In this document: piece after piece, positions 56,890 to 64,000 of the stretch
Numbering within the stretch: position 1 is the first letter of the stretch
Layout of the letters: every line of letters starts with the position of its first letter
Assembly: GCA_002483145.1 (NCBI GenBank)
Contig: DLHJ01000014.1
Location: forward strand, 1-64,000
DNA from: Cellvibrio sp. UBA7671
GTDB taxonomy: Bacteria > Pseudomonadota > Gammaproteobacteria > Pseudomonadales > Cellvibrionaceae
DNA: 64,000 bases
Reading direction: 5' to 3'
Translations under genes and position numbers: made by a program
The notes under the pieces: generated by a model
Databases searched by the model: none
The model's input: the letters and a program-made list of their open reading frames with translations, nothing else
What the model was told of the DNA's origin: nothing

Positions 56890-56931
56890 AAAGGACTTTT
56901 GTATCCCCGATGCAAAAGTCCTTTTGTTTTT
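56890..56931 (+). terminator. Intrinsic terminator after exbD that meets the lpxK frame
   Basis: AAAGGACTTTTG (56890-56901) pairs perfectly with CAAAAGTCCTTT (56913-56924), 11-nt loop, then TTGTTTTT. It lies 36 nt after exbD, and the T-tract contains the earliest possible lpxK start (TTG 56924). Confidence 0.9.
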
Positions 56932-58015
56932 ACAGGATGATTATCTGAACTCCCCCGGTCAACAAACACCTGTTTCTTCAGGTTATAACCCACACAACCC
57001 CTGGCTGGCAGCCTGGTATGGCAAGCGTGTCTGGACGTTTTTGCTATTGCCTCTGACAGTTGTCTTTGTGCTGCTTGCGGCGTTCCGTCGCTTTTGGATT
57101 CTCCGCTACACGCAAAAGCGTTTGGTTACGCCCGTAATAGTCGTGGGCAATATTTCTGTTGGCGGCACCGGCAAAACGCCTTTGTTGATTGCACTGGTGA
57201 AAGGTTTGCAACAGCAAGGGTTTAATCCCGGTGTGATCAGCCGTGGTTATGGCGGCAAGGCGAGTCACTACCCCTATCTGCTCAATGCAGCAAGCACTGC
57301 TGCTGAGGCTGGTGATGAGCCTGTCACCATCTACAGGCAAACGGGTTGTGCTGTGTGCGTGGGCGCAGATCGCGTTGCGGCTGCCCGCGTATTGGAAGAC
57401 GAAAACTGCGATATCTTATTGAGCGATGATGGCTTGCAGCATTACCGGTTAGCGCGCGATATTGAAATCGCCGTGGTCGATGGCCAGCGCGGTTTGGGTA
57501 ATGGTTGGCGTTTGCCCGTTGGCCCTTTACGCGAATCTAAAGCGCGTTTAAAAACGGTGGATTGGGTGGTGGTGAACTCTCCTTCTGATAATTTTGCGCT
57601 GCCGGGTTTGGCAGATTTGTTTTATGTGCCTATGCAGATCTGCGCGCAAGAGTTGGTCAATCTTCAATCGGGTGAAAAAATTTCTGCGGCCGAATTTAAT
57701 TCAACAAGTGTTCATGCAGTTGCGGGTATTGGTAATCCACAGCGATTTCAGGATACATTAACCCAATTAGGTATAACTGCAGAGTTGCACGCGTTTCCTG
57801 ACCACCACACCTACAGTGCAAACGATTTACAGTTTGCTAATAATGTCCCGGTGGTGATGACGGAAAAAGATGCGGTTAAATGCCGCGAATTTGCACAGCC
57901 CCATTGGTTTTACTTACCGATTGCGGCCAATTTGCCCGAGAGTTTTTGGCAAGCACTGCTGCAAAAACTGGAGCGGATTTGCGAGCAGAAAAAAACCATT
58001 TTTAAATCGAAATAG
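56924..58015 (+). CDS. lpxK: Tetraacyldisaccharide 4'-kinase (lipid A)
   Basis: LpxK phosphorylates the lipid A precursor at the 4' position in the inner membrane. The protein has an N-terminal hydrophobic helix (about 39-60), the Walker A motif VVGNISVGGTGKTP (about 72-85) and the downstream SDDGLQHYRLARDIEI. The only standard start is TTG at 56924, which sits in the T-tract of a terminator and has no ribosome-binding site; a CTG at 56945 has AGGA at good spacing. The coordinates give the outer limit. Family alignment begins near residue 28, so either start is possible. Confidence 0.9.
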   Translation: MFLQDDYLNSPGQQTPVSSGYNPHNPWLAAWYGKRVWTFLLLPLTVVFVLLAAFRRFWILRYTQKRLVTPVIVVGNISVGGTGKTPLLIALVKGLQQQGFNPGVISRGYGGKASHYPYLLNAASTAAEAGDEPVTIYRQTGCAVCVGADRVAAARVLEDENCDILLSDDGLQHYRLARDIEIAVVDGQRGLGNGWRLPVGPLRESKARLKTVDWVVVNSPSDNFALPGLADLFYVPMQICAQELVNLQSGEKISAAEFNSTSVHAVAGIGNPQRFQDTLTQLGITAELHAFPDHHTYSANDLQFANNVPVVMTEKDAVKCREFAQPHWFYLPIAANLPESFWQALLQKLERICEQKKTIFKSK

Positions 58016-58038
58016 ACTTTATTTGATGGAACCCCAGT

Positions 58039-58800
58039 ATGAGTTTCTACGTCGTTATTCCCGCGCGTTATGCTTCAACACGCCTGCCTGCCAAACCCTT
58101 GAAGGACATTGCCGGCAAGCCGATGATCCAACACGTCTACGAGCGCGCGTGTGAAAGCGCGGCGGCACAGGTTATCATCGCCACTGACGATGCACGGATT
58201 GAGGCAGTTGCCAAATCTTTTGGTGCGCGTGTGTGTATGACATCCGCTGCGCATAACTCAGGCACTGATCGCTTGCAGGAAGTGGCAGCGCAGCTTGGTT
58301 TAACGTCGGATGATATTGTCGTGAATGTGCAAGGAGATGAACCCTTGATCCCCCCGGCAGTGATTAATCAAGTTGCCGCCAATCTCGCCGCGAATAATTA
58401 CGCAAGTGTTGCGACACTGAGCGAGCCTATTCATAGCCTGGATGATTTTCGCAATCCAAATATCGTCAAGGTAGTCGCCGATCAAACAGGAAAGGCCTTG
58501 TATTTTAGTCGCGCACCCATCCCATGGCCGCGCGATCATTTTGCCAAAGCAGCTAGCAATAGCTTGCCCGATAATTTTCCGGCGCAGCGCCATATTGGTA
58601 TTTATGCTTATCGCGTGGCCCTGCTCAATCGTTTTATTACTTGGCCACAAGCGCAACTTGAGCAGATTGAATCGCTTGAACAATTGCGCGTATTGGCCAA
58701 TGGCGAAGCTATCCACATCGCTGAAGCCTGCGCTGCGGTACCCGGTGGTGTAGATACCGAGGCAGACCTGTTGCGTGTAAAGGCGATTTTGGAAAATTGA
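58039..58800 (+). CDS. kdsB: 3-deoxy-manno-octulosonate cytidylyltransferase
   Basis: The 253-residue enzyme makes CMP-Kdo for LPS. It shows [17 protein letters not shown] (about 4-20), [23 protein letters not shown] and [12 protein letters not shown], as in E. coli KdsB (248). It follows lpxK by 23 nt and precedes the phosphatase gene by 16 nt, so this stretch is likely one transcript of envelope genes. Confidence 0.97.
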   Translation: MSFYVVIPARYASTRLPAKPLKDIAGKPMIQHVYERACESAAAQVIIATDDARIEAVAKSFGARVCMTSAAHNSGTDRLQEVAAQLGLTSDDIVVNVQGDEPLIPPAVINQVAANLAANNYASVATLSEPIHSLDDFRNPNIVKVVADQTGKALYFSRAPIPWPRDHFAKAASNSLPDNFPAQRHIGIYAYRVALLNRFITWPQAQLEQIESLEQLRVLANGEAIHIAEACAAVPGGVDTEADLLRVKAILEN

Positions 58801-58816
58801 ATCTAGTGAATGCAAA

Positions 58817-59293
58817 ATGACGAAAGTATTATTTGTTTGTCTGGGCAATATTTGCCGCTCGCCCACCGCGGACGGCATTTTTCGCGAGCTGGTGGCGCGC
58901 GAAAAATTGGATCAAAAAATTCTGGTAGATTCGGCTGGAACCGGCGATTGGCACATCGGCAAAGCACCTGATTCGCGCACAATTGCCGCCGCGCGCCAGC
59001 GGGGTTACGACTTATCGGTATTGCGTGCCCGTCAAGTAAGTGCGCGGGATTTTGCAGAATTTGATTATGTATTGGCGATGGATAAATCCAATTTAATGAA
59101 TTTGCAGCGCATGAAACCATCGACCTATACCGGACACTTGGGTTTGTTTCTGGAGTTTGGTTCGCGCGGCAATTATCTCGAAGTGCCCGATCCCTATCAC
59201 GGCGATAGAGACGATTTTGAGTTGGTGTTGGATTTGGTAGAGGATGCTGCCCAAGGTTTGCTAAACCATATCTGCAATAATGCATTGCGCTAA
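58817..59293 (+). CDS. Low-molecular-weight protein tyrosine phosphatase
   Basis: The 158-residue enzyme has the active-site loop VCLGNICRSP (C-x5-R, about residues 8-17) and the general acid in DPYHGD (about 129). Family members dephosphorylate protein tyrosines, often linked to exopolysaccharide kinases, but none adjoins here. The same gene is between kdsB and murB in Pseudomonas. Substrate is unknown. Confidence 0.94.
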   Translation: MTKVLFVCLGNICRSPTADGIFRELVAREKLDQKILVDSAGTGDWHIGKAPDSRTIAAARQRGYDLSVLRARQVSARDFAEFDYVLAMDKSNLMNLQRMKPSTYTGHLGLFLEFGSRGNYLEVPDPYHGDRDDFELVLDLVEDAAQGLLNHICNNALR

Positions 59294-59343
59294 GCTGCCA
59301 TAAAAAATAGTGTAAGACTTTCAACCAATCAGGTAATTCTGCT

Positions 59344-60366
59344 GTGCCACTTTTTTTGCCTCATTTCAATTTGCAGAAATTCAATACGCTCGCTGTTCCT
59401 TCGCTGGCGCAGTATTTTGTCAGCGTAAAAACGGATGATGAATTGCGCGAGGCGCTGGCGTTTGCGCGTACGGAAAATTTACCGCTGCTGTTATTGGGTG
59501 GCGGTAGCAATATTGTGTTGCGTGCTGATTTTCCCGGTTTGGTGGTGCAGATAAAATCCCAGGGCAGGGAAGTGGTTGATGAAAATGAGGAGTTTGTTTG
59601 GTTGAAAGTGGCCGCCGGTGAAAACTGGCATCAGCTGGTGGTGTTTTCGCTCGATAATGCGCTTTATGGTTTGGAAAATTTATCGCTCATCCCCGGCAGT
59701 GTTGGCGCTGCACCCATCCAGAACATTGGCGCTTATGGGGTGGAGATTAAAGAGCTGGTGGCTGAATTGTCTGCGCTTAATATCCGCTCGGGTTTATCGG
59801 TGACTTTTACTAATGAAAGCTGTCAGTTTGGTTATCGCGACAGCATTTTTAAACAGTCACTTAAAGACCAGTACGTGATTACTTCGGTGACGTTTCGTCT
59901 GCGCAAACAGCCGCACCTGAATCTCACTTACCCCGCACTACGCGCGGCGCTGGCTAACACGCTTGAGGAGGACATTACACCGCAGCAGGTCAGTGCAGCA
60001 GTCATTGATATCCGCCAGACAAAATTGCCCGATCCGGCAGTTATCCCGAATGTAGGGAGTTTTTTTAAGAATCCGGTTATCAATCAACAACAATTTGATG
60101 CTTTGAAAGCTGAAAATCCGACGATTGTTTCTTATCCCGCTGCCGCTAATCAGGTCAAGTTGGCGGCGGGCTGGTTGATTGATCAGGCAGGTTGGAAGGG
60201 TAGGGAAGTCGGTGGCGCAGCTGTCCATGAGCAGCAGGCGCTCGTGCTCACTAATCCACGTAAATCCTCGGGTCAAGCGGTGTTAGCGTTGGCCGATCTG
60301 ATCAAGCAATCGGTGTTTGAGCAATTTGGTGTGATGCTGGAGATGGAGCCCCGAATTTATCCCTAG
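59344..60366 (+). CDS. murB: UDP-N-acetylenolpyruvoylglucosamine reductase
   Basis: The 340-residue FAD enzyme reduces UDP-GlcNAc-enolpyruvate to UDP-MurNAc in peptidoglycan synthesis. FAD-binding LLLGGGSNIVL (about 49-59), LSLIPGSVGAAPIQNIGAYGVE (about 115-136), the GYRDSIFK motif and VGSFFKNPV with the catalytic Ser are present. Length equals the E. coli type I enzyme (342). AGGTAA lies before the GTG start at 59344. Confidence 0.97.
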   Translation: MPLFLPHFNLQKFNTLAVPSLAQYFVSVKTDDELREALAFARTENLPLLLLGGGSNIVLRADFPGLVVQIKSQGREVVDENEEFVWLKVAAGENWHQLVVFSLDNALYGLENLSLIPGSVGAAPIQNIGAYGVEIKELVAELSALNIRSGLSVTFTNESCQFGYRDSIFKQSLKDQYVITSVTFRLRKQPHLNLTYPALRAALANTLEEDITPQQVSAAVIDIRQTKLPDPAVIPNVGSFFKNPVINQQQFDALKAENPTIVSYPAAANQVKLAAGWLIDQAGWKGREVGGAAVHEQQALVLTNPRKSSGQAVLALADLIKQSVFEQFGVMLEMEPRIYP

Positions 60367-60577
60367 TTACCCTATAAATTAGAGCTTAAATTCGACACCA
60401 TTCTTATGAATTTTATGACTATTACTGAAAAGGCAATAAAAACAGCGACATAATCGATCAATGGCATTTAACCAGGCGTAATCAGCACATTAAATAGTGG
60501 TAGTTTGTGCAGAGTCTCACTACAATCATTAAAAATGTGCCAGCGGTATTGTGGTGGTTATAACAACAATGTTTTGT

Positions 60578-60591
60578 ATCCGATTTCGGAT
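60578..60591 (+). promoter_or_regulatory. Hairpin adjoining the gacA ribosome-binding site
   Basis: ATCCG (60578-60582) pairs with CGGAT (60587-60591) around ATTT, immediately before the GGGGG ribosome-binding site of gacA. Its 5-bp stem could influence translation start. The 211 bp before it hold no gene that I can see. Confidence 0.35.
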
Positions 60592-60602
60592 TGGGGGCTA
60601 GT

Positions 60603-61256
60603 TTGACAAAGATTCTCGTAGTCGATGATCACGATCTAGTTCGCATGGGGATAGTGCGTATGCTAGCCGACATAGACGGCTATCAGGTGGTTGGGGACGC
60701 CAAGAGTGGCGAAGAGGCGGTGACAAAGGCGCGAATTTTAAAGCCTGATGTTGTCTTGATGGATGTAAAAATGCCGGGGATGGGCGGCCTTGAAGCAACT
60801 AAAAAATTATTGACCGTAAATCCGGTTATCAAAATTATTGCAGTGACCGCATGCGATGATGACTTGTATCCAACTCGCCTGATGCAAGCAGGTGCCGTTG
60901 GCTATGTCACCAAGGGCGCCGAGTTCACTGAGATTACTGATGCGATCAATAAAGTGATCCGCGGTGATCTGTACATGAGCAACAGCATTGCGCAACAGCT
61001 TGCACTCAGAACATTTTCGGGTAATAACAATCAGGAATCGCCGTTTGAGAAGTTATCCCAGCGCGAGCTGCAGACGGCAATGTTGATTGCCAATGGCCAA
61101 AAGGTAAATGATATCGCCAATACCTTTTGTGTCAGTCCAAAAACAGTTAACTCCTATCGCTATCGTATTTTTGAAAAATTGGATATCAATAGCGATGTTG
61201 AATTGACACTGTTGGCGGTGAAGCACAATCTTCTCGATCCGGAAGCAGTCGTTTAA
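60603..61256 (+). CDS. gacA: GacA/UvrY family response regulator
   Basis: The 217-residue regulator has a receiver domain (about 1-120) with the phospho-acceptor Asp in [10 protein letters not shown] (about residue 54) and the acidic pair DDHD near the N-terminus, then a LuxR-type helix-turn-helix (about 145-205; [33 protein letters not shown]). Homologs act with the GacS/BarA kinase to drive small RNAs that sequester CsrA. The start is TTG at 60603, preceded by GGGGGC; an upstream TTG (60591) overlaps that site. uvrC follows, as in Pseudomonas and E. coli. Confidence 0.94.
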   Translation: MTKILVVDDHDLVRMGIVRMLADIDGYQVVGDAKSGEEAVTKARILKPDVVLMDVKMPGMGGLEATKKLLTVNPVIKIIAVTACDDDLYPTRLMQAGAVGYVTKGAEFTEITDAINKVIRGDLYMSNSIAQQLALRTFSGNNNQESPFEKLSQRELQTAMLIANGQKVNDIANTFCVSPKTVNSYRYRIFEKLDINSDVELTLLAVKHNLLDPEAVV

Positions 61257-61271
61257 TCGACTGCTTTTGTT
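61243..61271 (+). terminator. Hairpin over the gacA stop codon with short T run
   Basis: AAGCAGTCG (61243-61251) pairs with CGACTGCTT (61258-61266) around the TAA-containing loop, followed by TTGTT. It could reduce readthrough into uvrC, which starts 25 nt later. Confidence 0.6.
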
Positions 61272-61295
61272 CCATCTACACAGATACTTTTTCTG

Positions 61296-63134
61296 ATGAC
61301 GCACGCTAGCGCTGATCTGTTTGATCATTCCCGTTTTCTCGCCAATACCACCCAGCAGCCAGGTATCTACCAAATGTTTGGTGGTGATGGGGAGATTCTC
61401 TATGTGGGTAAAGCAAAAAACCTGAAGGCGCGACTGGCGAGTTATTTTCGCAAAACCGGTTTGACCCCCAAAACGCAAGCGCTGGTGTCACGCATAGCAC
61501 GCATTGAAGTGACAGTGACAGCGAGTGAAACAGAAGCGCTGATTCTTGAGCAAAATCTGATTAAATCCAATCGTCCGCCGTACAATATTTTATTGCGCGA
61601 CGATAAATCCTATCCCTATATTTTTATTTCCAGCGGTGAAGATTATCCACGGATTTCGTTTCATCGCGGCGCGAAGAAAAAGCGTGGTGATTATTTTGGA
61701 CCCTTCCCCAATGTGGGTGCAGTAAAAGAAAGCCTGCATTTTCTGCAAAAAACCTTTCGCGTGCGCCAGTGTGAAGACAGCGTATTTAAAAATCGTACAC
61801 GTCCTTGTTTGCAATATCAAATCAAACGCTGTACTGCACCCTGCGTGGAATTTATTTCACCTGCTGATTACAAAACTGACGTGTACCACACCAGCTTGTT
61901 CCTAACTGGCAATGCGGACAAATTATTGGGCGAGTTGGCGGATAAAATGGATGTTGCCGCACAGCAATTAGCCTTTGAAAAAGCTGCTGCTTACCGCGAT
62001 CAGATTACTGCATTGCGCACTGTGCAATCGCAACAAGTGATTGAGGAAGGGAATGGGGATATTGATGTAATCGCGGCAGAAATGCGCGCAGCTGCGATTT
62101 GTGTGCACGTATTGTTTATTCGGCAGGGGCGAATTCTCGGGAGCCGCAGTTTTTATCCATCGGCCACACTGGCAGAAACACCTGCAGAAATTCTCGCTGA
62201 GTTTATCCCACAATTTTATCTCGCCAGCAGCGGCCGTGAAATTCCGCGCGAGCTTATTGTAAGTAATCAATTAGAAGAGTCTGAGTTGCTCAGTGCCGCC
62301 TTGCAGCAATCGGTTGGGCGTCAGGTATTAATCAATCACCAGGTGCGCAGTCATCGCGCGCAATGGTTACAAATGGCGGCAACGGCTGCACAACAAAATT
62401 TAATTGCCCATATCAATAATAAGAAGAATTCGCTCGATCGTTTTATCGCATTGCAGGAAGCGCTTAATCTGGATGAAACACCGCAGCGTTTGGAATGTTT
62501 TGATATCAGCCACAGTAGCGGCGAACTTACCGTTGCCAGTTGTGTGGTGTTTGATACCAATGGCCCACTCAAGTCTGATTATCGCCGCTTCAATATTGAT
62601 GGAATTACGCCCGGTGATGATTACGCGGCAATGGAGCAGGCGCTTACGCGGCGCTACACCCGCTTGCAAAACGGTGAAGGCAAGTTGCCTGATATTTTAT
62701 TGATCGATGGTGGCAAAGGGCAGTTGGGCAAGGCGATAGAAGTGCTTGCTGAGTTGGGTGTACAAGGTGTGCAGTTAATTGGTGTCGCCAAAGGTACAAC
62801 GCGCAAAGCAGGTTTTGAAACTTTGTTCGATGGTGAAACTGGTGCAGAGATAGTATTGCCCGGCGATTCACCTGCATTGCACTTGATCCAGCATATCCGC
62901 GATGAGTCGCATCGCTTTGCCATTACCGGTCACAAGCAGCGGCGCGATAAAAAGCGCAAGACGTCGACCCTGGAAGATGTCCCCGGTATTGGCGCTAACC
63001 GCCGCCGCGAGTTGTTGCGTCACTTTGGTGGTTTACAAGAGGTACAAAACGCCAGTATCAATGATTTGGCGCGCGTCAATGGCATTAGCCAGCGGCTTGC
63101 CGAAGAAATCTATGCCTTTTTCCACAATGATTAA
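61296..63134 (+). CDS. uvrC: Excinuclease ABC subunit C
   Basis: The 612-residue nuclease incises on both sides of DNA lesions bound by UvrB. It has an N-terminal GIY-YIG domain (GIYQMFGGDGEILYVGKAKNLKARL, about 23-47), four Cys around CEDSVF and CLQYQIKRCTAPC, a UVR motif (about 205-240), the RNase H-like endonuclease (CFDISHSSGE, IDGGKGQL) and C-terminal helix-hairpin-helix repeats. Length is E. coli-like (610). The gacA-uvrC linkage is conserved. Confidence 0.97.
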   Translation: MTHASADLFDHSRFLANTTQQPGIYQMFGGDGEILYVGKAKNLKARLASYFRKTGLTPKTQALVSRIARIEVTVTASETEALILEQNLIKSNRPPYNILLRDDKSYPYIFISSGEDYPRISFHRGAKKKRGDYFGPFPNVGAVKESLHFLQKTFRVRQCEDSVFKNRTRPCLQYQIKRCTAPCVEFISPADYKTDVYHTSLFLTGNADKLLGELADKMDVAAQQLAFEKAAAYRDQITALRTVQSQQVIEEGNGDIDVIAAEMRAAAICVHVLFIRQGRILGSRSFYPSATLAETPAEILAEFIPQFYLASSGREIPRELIVSNQLEESELLSAALQQSVGRQVLINHQVRSHRAQWLQMAATAAQQNLIAHINNKKNSLDRFIALQEALNLDETPQRLECFDISHSSGELTVASCVVFDTNGPLKSDYRRFNIDGITPGDDYAAMEQALTRRYTRLQNGEGKLPDILLIDGGKGQLGKAIEVLAELGVQGVQLIGVAKGTTRKAGFETLFDGETGAEIVLPGDSPALHLIQHIRDESHRFAITGHKQRRDKKRKTSTLEDVPGIGANRRRELLRHFGGLQEVQNASINDLARVNGISQRLAEEIYAFFHND

Positions 63135-63243
63135 TCCTCCTCGACACATACTCCAATTGTTTCAGTAATATAACCAAAGCGTGTTAATAGCTTGTTGCTG
63201 GTGTATTATCGCGCCCGAACATACAGTCTCCCGGGAACCGCTT

Positions 63244-63798
63244 ATGACCCTTGCCAACCAACTTACCTTGGTGCGGATTTTTTTAATCCCGCTCTTTGTA
63301 GTGGTCTTTTATTTACCCTTTGGCTGGGCTTACATAGTCTCTTCATTGATTTTCAGCGTCGCCGCCATTACTGATTGGGCGGATGGTTATGTTGCGCGCA
63401 AATACAATCAAAGCACACCTTTTGGCGCCTTTCTTGATCCCGTCGCCGATAAGTTGATGGTGGTGATTGCGCTCCTGTTGTTGGTCACGCTGCACCATGA
63501 TTCAGTCTGGTTTGTGGTTGCCGCCGCAGTTATTGTTGGGCGTGAGATAGTCATATCGGCATTGCGTGAATGGATGGCCGCGGTAGGGCAGCGGGCAAGT
63601 GTGGCTGTATCGAGTATTGGCAAAATCAAAACAACGCTACAAATGACAGCCATTATTGTATTGCTAGCTAATATCCCGATACTGCTTCCTATTGGTTTTA
63701 TTGCCTTGGCGGGTGCTGCAGTGCTGACACTCTGGTCAATGATTCTTTATTTGCGTGCCGCCTGGCCTTATTTGTTACCAGAGTCGCCTGAAAAATAA
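63244..63798 (+). CDS. pgsA: CDP-diacylglycerol-glycerol-3-phosphate 3-phosphatidyltransferase
   Basis: The 184-residue inner-membrane enzyme makes phosphatidylglycerol phosphate. The CDP-alcohol transferase motif is seen in DWADGYVARKYNQSTPFGAFLDPVADK (about 41-67; split here only for its key residues D, DG, AR, G, D, D). About five hydrophobic segments span the rest. The ATG at 63244 gives the family N-terminus MTLANQLTLVRI; an upstream in-frame start is unlike relatives. A TATTAT element at 63204-63209 may belong to its promoter. Confidence 0.96.
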   Translation: MTLANQLTLVRIFLIPLFVVVFYLPFGWAYIVSSLIFSVAAITDWADGYVARKYNQSTPFGAFLDPVADKLMVVIALLLLVTLHHDSVWFVVAAAVIVGREIVISALREWMAAVGQRASVAVSSIGKIKTTLQMTAIIVLLANIPILLPIGFIALAGAAVLTLWSMILYLRAAWPYLLPESPEK

Positions 63799-63891
63799 CG
63801 CCTTTTTGATCGACCTGCACAGCATTTAGTCAACTGTCAAAAAACCTTCCTGCGACCTGGATAAAAGACTAGGATTTTCAAAATGAGTCCG

Positions 63892-63897
63892 CTAGAA
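63892..63897 (+). promoter_or_regulatory. Probable -10 element of the tRNA-Cys promoter
   Basis: TAGAAT followed by the GC-rich TGCGGCC lies 17 bp before the tRNA, as for the tRNA-Val gene. A clear -35 element is not evident. Confidence 0.45.
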
Positions 63898-63914
63898 TTG
63901 CGGCCTCTCGAAAT

Positions 63915-63988
63915 GGCGCGATAGCAAAGCGGTTATGCTCTGGATTGCAAATCCAGCTAGTCCGGTTCGACTCCGGATCGCGCCTCCA
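63915..63988 (+). tRNA. tRNA-Cys (anticodon GCA)
   Basis: The 74-nt gene folds fully: acceptor GGCGCGA/TCGCGCC, a short D arm, anticodon stem TGGAT/ATCCA around TTGCAAA with anticodon GCA, T arm TCCGG/CCGGA around TTCGACT, discriminator T and encoded CCA. It follows pgsA as in Pseudomonas. The window ends 12 nt later. Confidence 0.97.
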
Positions 63989-64000
63989 TTTTTCCCCTTT

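Noticed and set aside
1..64000. Insertion sequences, prophage, CRISPR arrays, toxin-antitoxin pairs
   Set aside because: I saw no transposase, integrase, phage structural gene or regularly spaced repeats. The gene order is core chromosomal throughout.

Overview
The window looks like a chromosomal segment of a free-living gammaproteobacterium close to Pseudomonas and Cellvibrio; I favour a Cellvibrionaceae-like organism. The reasoning is gene order: leuC-leuD-leuB-asd-fimV-truA-trpF-accD-folC-dedD-cvpA-purF-metZ, then mfd/csiV-nqrABCDEF-nqrM-sthA, PilZ-lolCDE, comEC-exbBD-lpxK-kdsB-ptp-murB, and gacA-uvrC-pgsA-tRNA-Cys all follow the order known from Pseudomonas, while moderate base composition and local differences (trpBA inserted after trpF, no apbE after nqrF) point to a relative rather than Pseudomonas itself. 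The species call is inference.

Layout. 1-2.8 kb: an azoR-pirin operon divergent from a LysR regulator. 2.8-8.9 kb (minus strand): exonuclease III, the Prc/Tsp protease, an orphan periplasmic solute-binding protein, a small protein of unknown function and a DAHP synthase. 9.2-12.2 kb: a patatin/beta-barrel phospholipase split into two frames at an A-rich slippery heptamer, facing an outer-membrane beta-barrel protein. 12.3-17.7 kb: a LysR gene divergent from the leucine genes leuC-leuD-leuB, then asd. 18-31.4 kb: fimV, truA, trpFBA, accD, folC, dedD, cvpA, purF, metZ. 31.4-36.3 kb: tRNA-Val, htpG, mgsA, methylthioinosine phosphorylase, a cold-shock protein, csiV. 36.4-39.8 kb: mfd. 40.4-48.1 kb: the Na+-pumping NADH:quinone oxidoreductase operon with its maturation gene nqrM, then the soluble transhydrogenase. 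48.2-53 kb: a small exported protein, a PilZ protein, the LolCDE lipoprotein exporter and a DUF2062 membrane protein. 53.2-60.4 kb: comEC, an ExbB/ExbD pair, lpxK, kdsB, a low-molecular-weight tyrosine phosphatase and murB. 60.6-64 kb: gacA, uvrC, pgsA and tRNA-Cys.

How it works together. Most of the window is core metabolism and envelope building: branched-chain and aromatic amino acid synthesis, purine and fatty-acid entry steps, a sodium-motive respiratory complex, and lipid A, Kdo, peptidoglycan and lipoprotein steps. I see no insertion sequence, prophage, CRISPR array, rRNA or toxin-antitoxin module. The strongest unusual signal is the patatin gene: nucleophile Ser and catalytic Asp lie in different reading frames, joined by a perfect A-AAA-AAG heptamer directly before the stop, so an active enzyme requires a -1 frameshift, transcriptional slippage, or correction of a sequencing error. 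Second-tier signals are a long structured leader before nqrA, an intrinsic terminator that overlaps the possible start of lpxK, and several operator-like repeats next to LysR genes.
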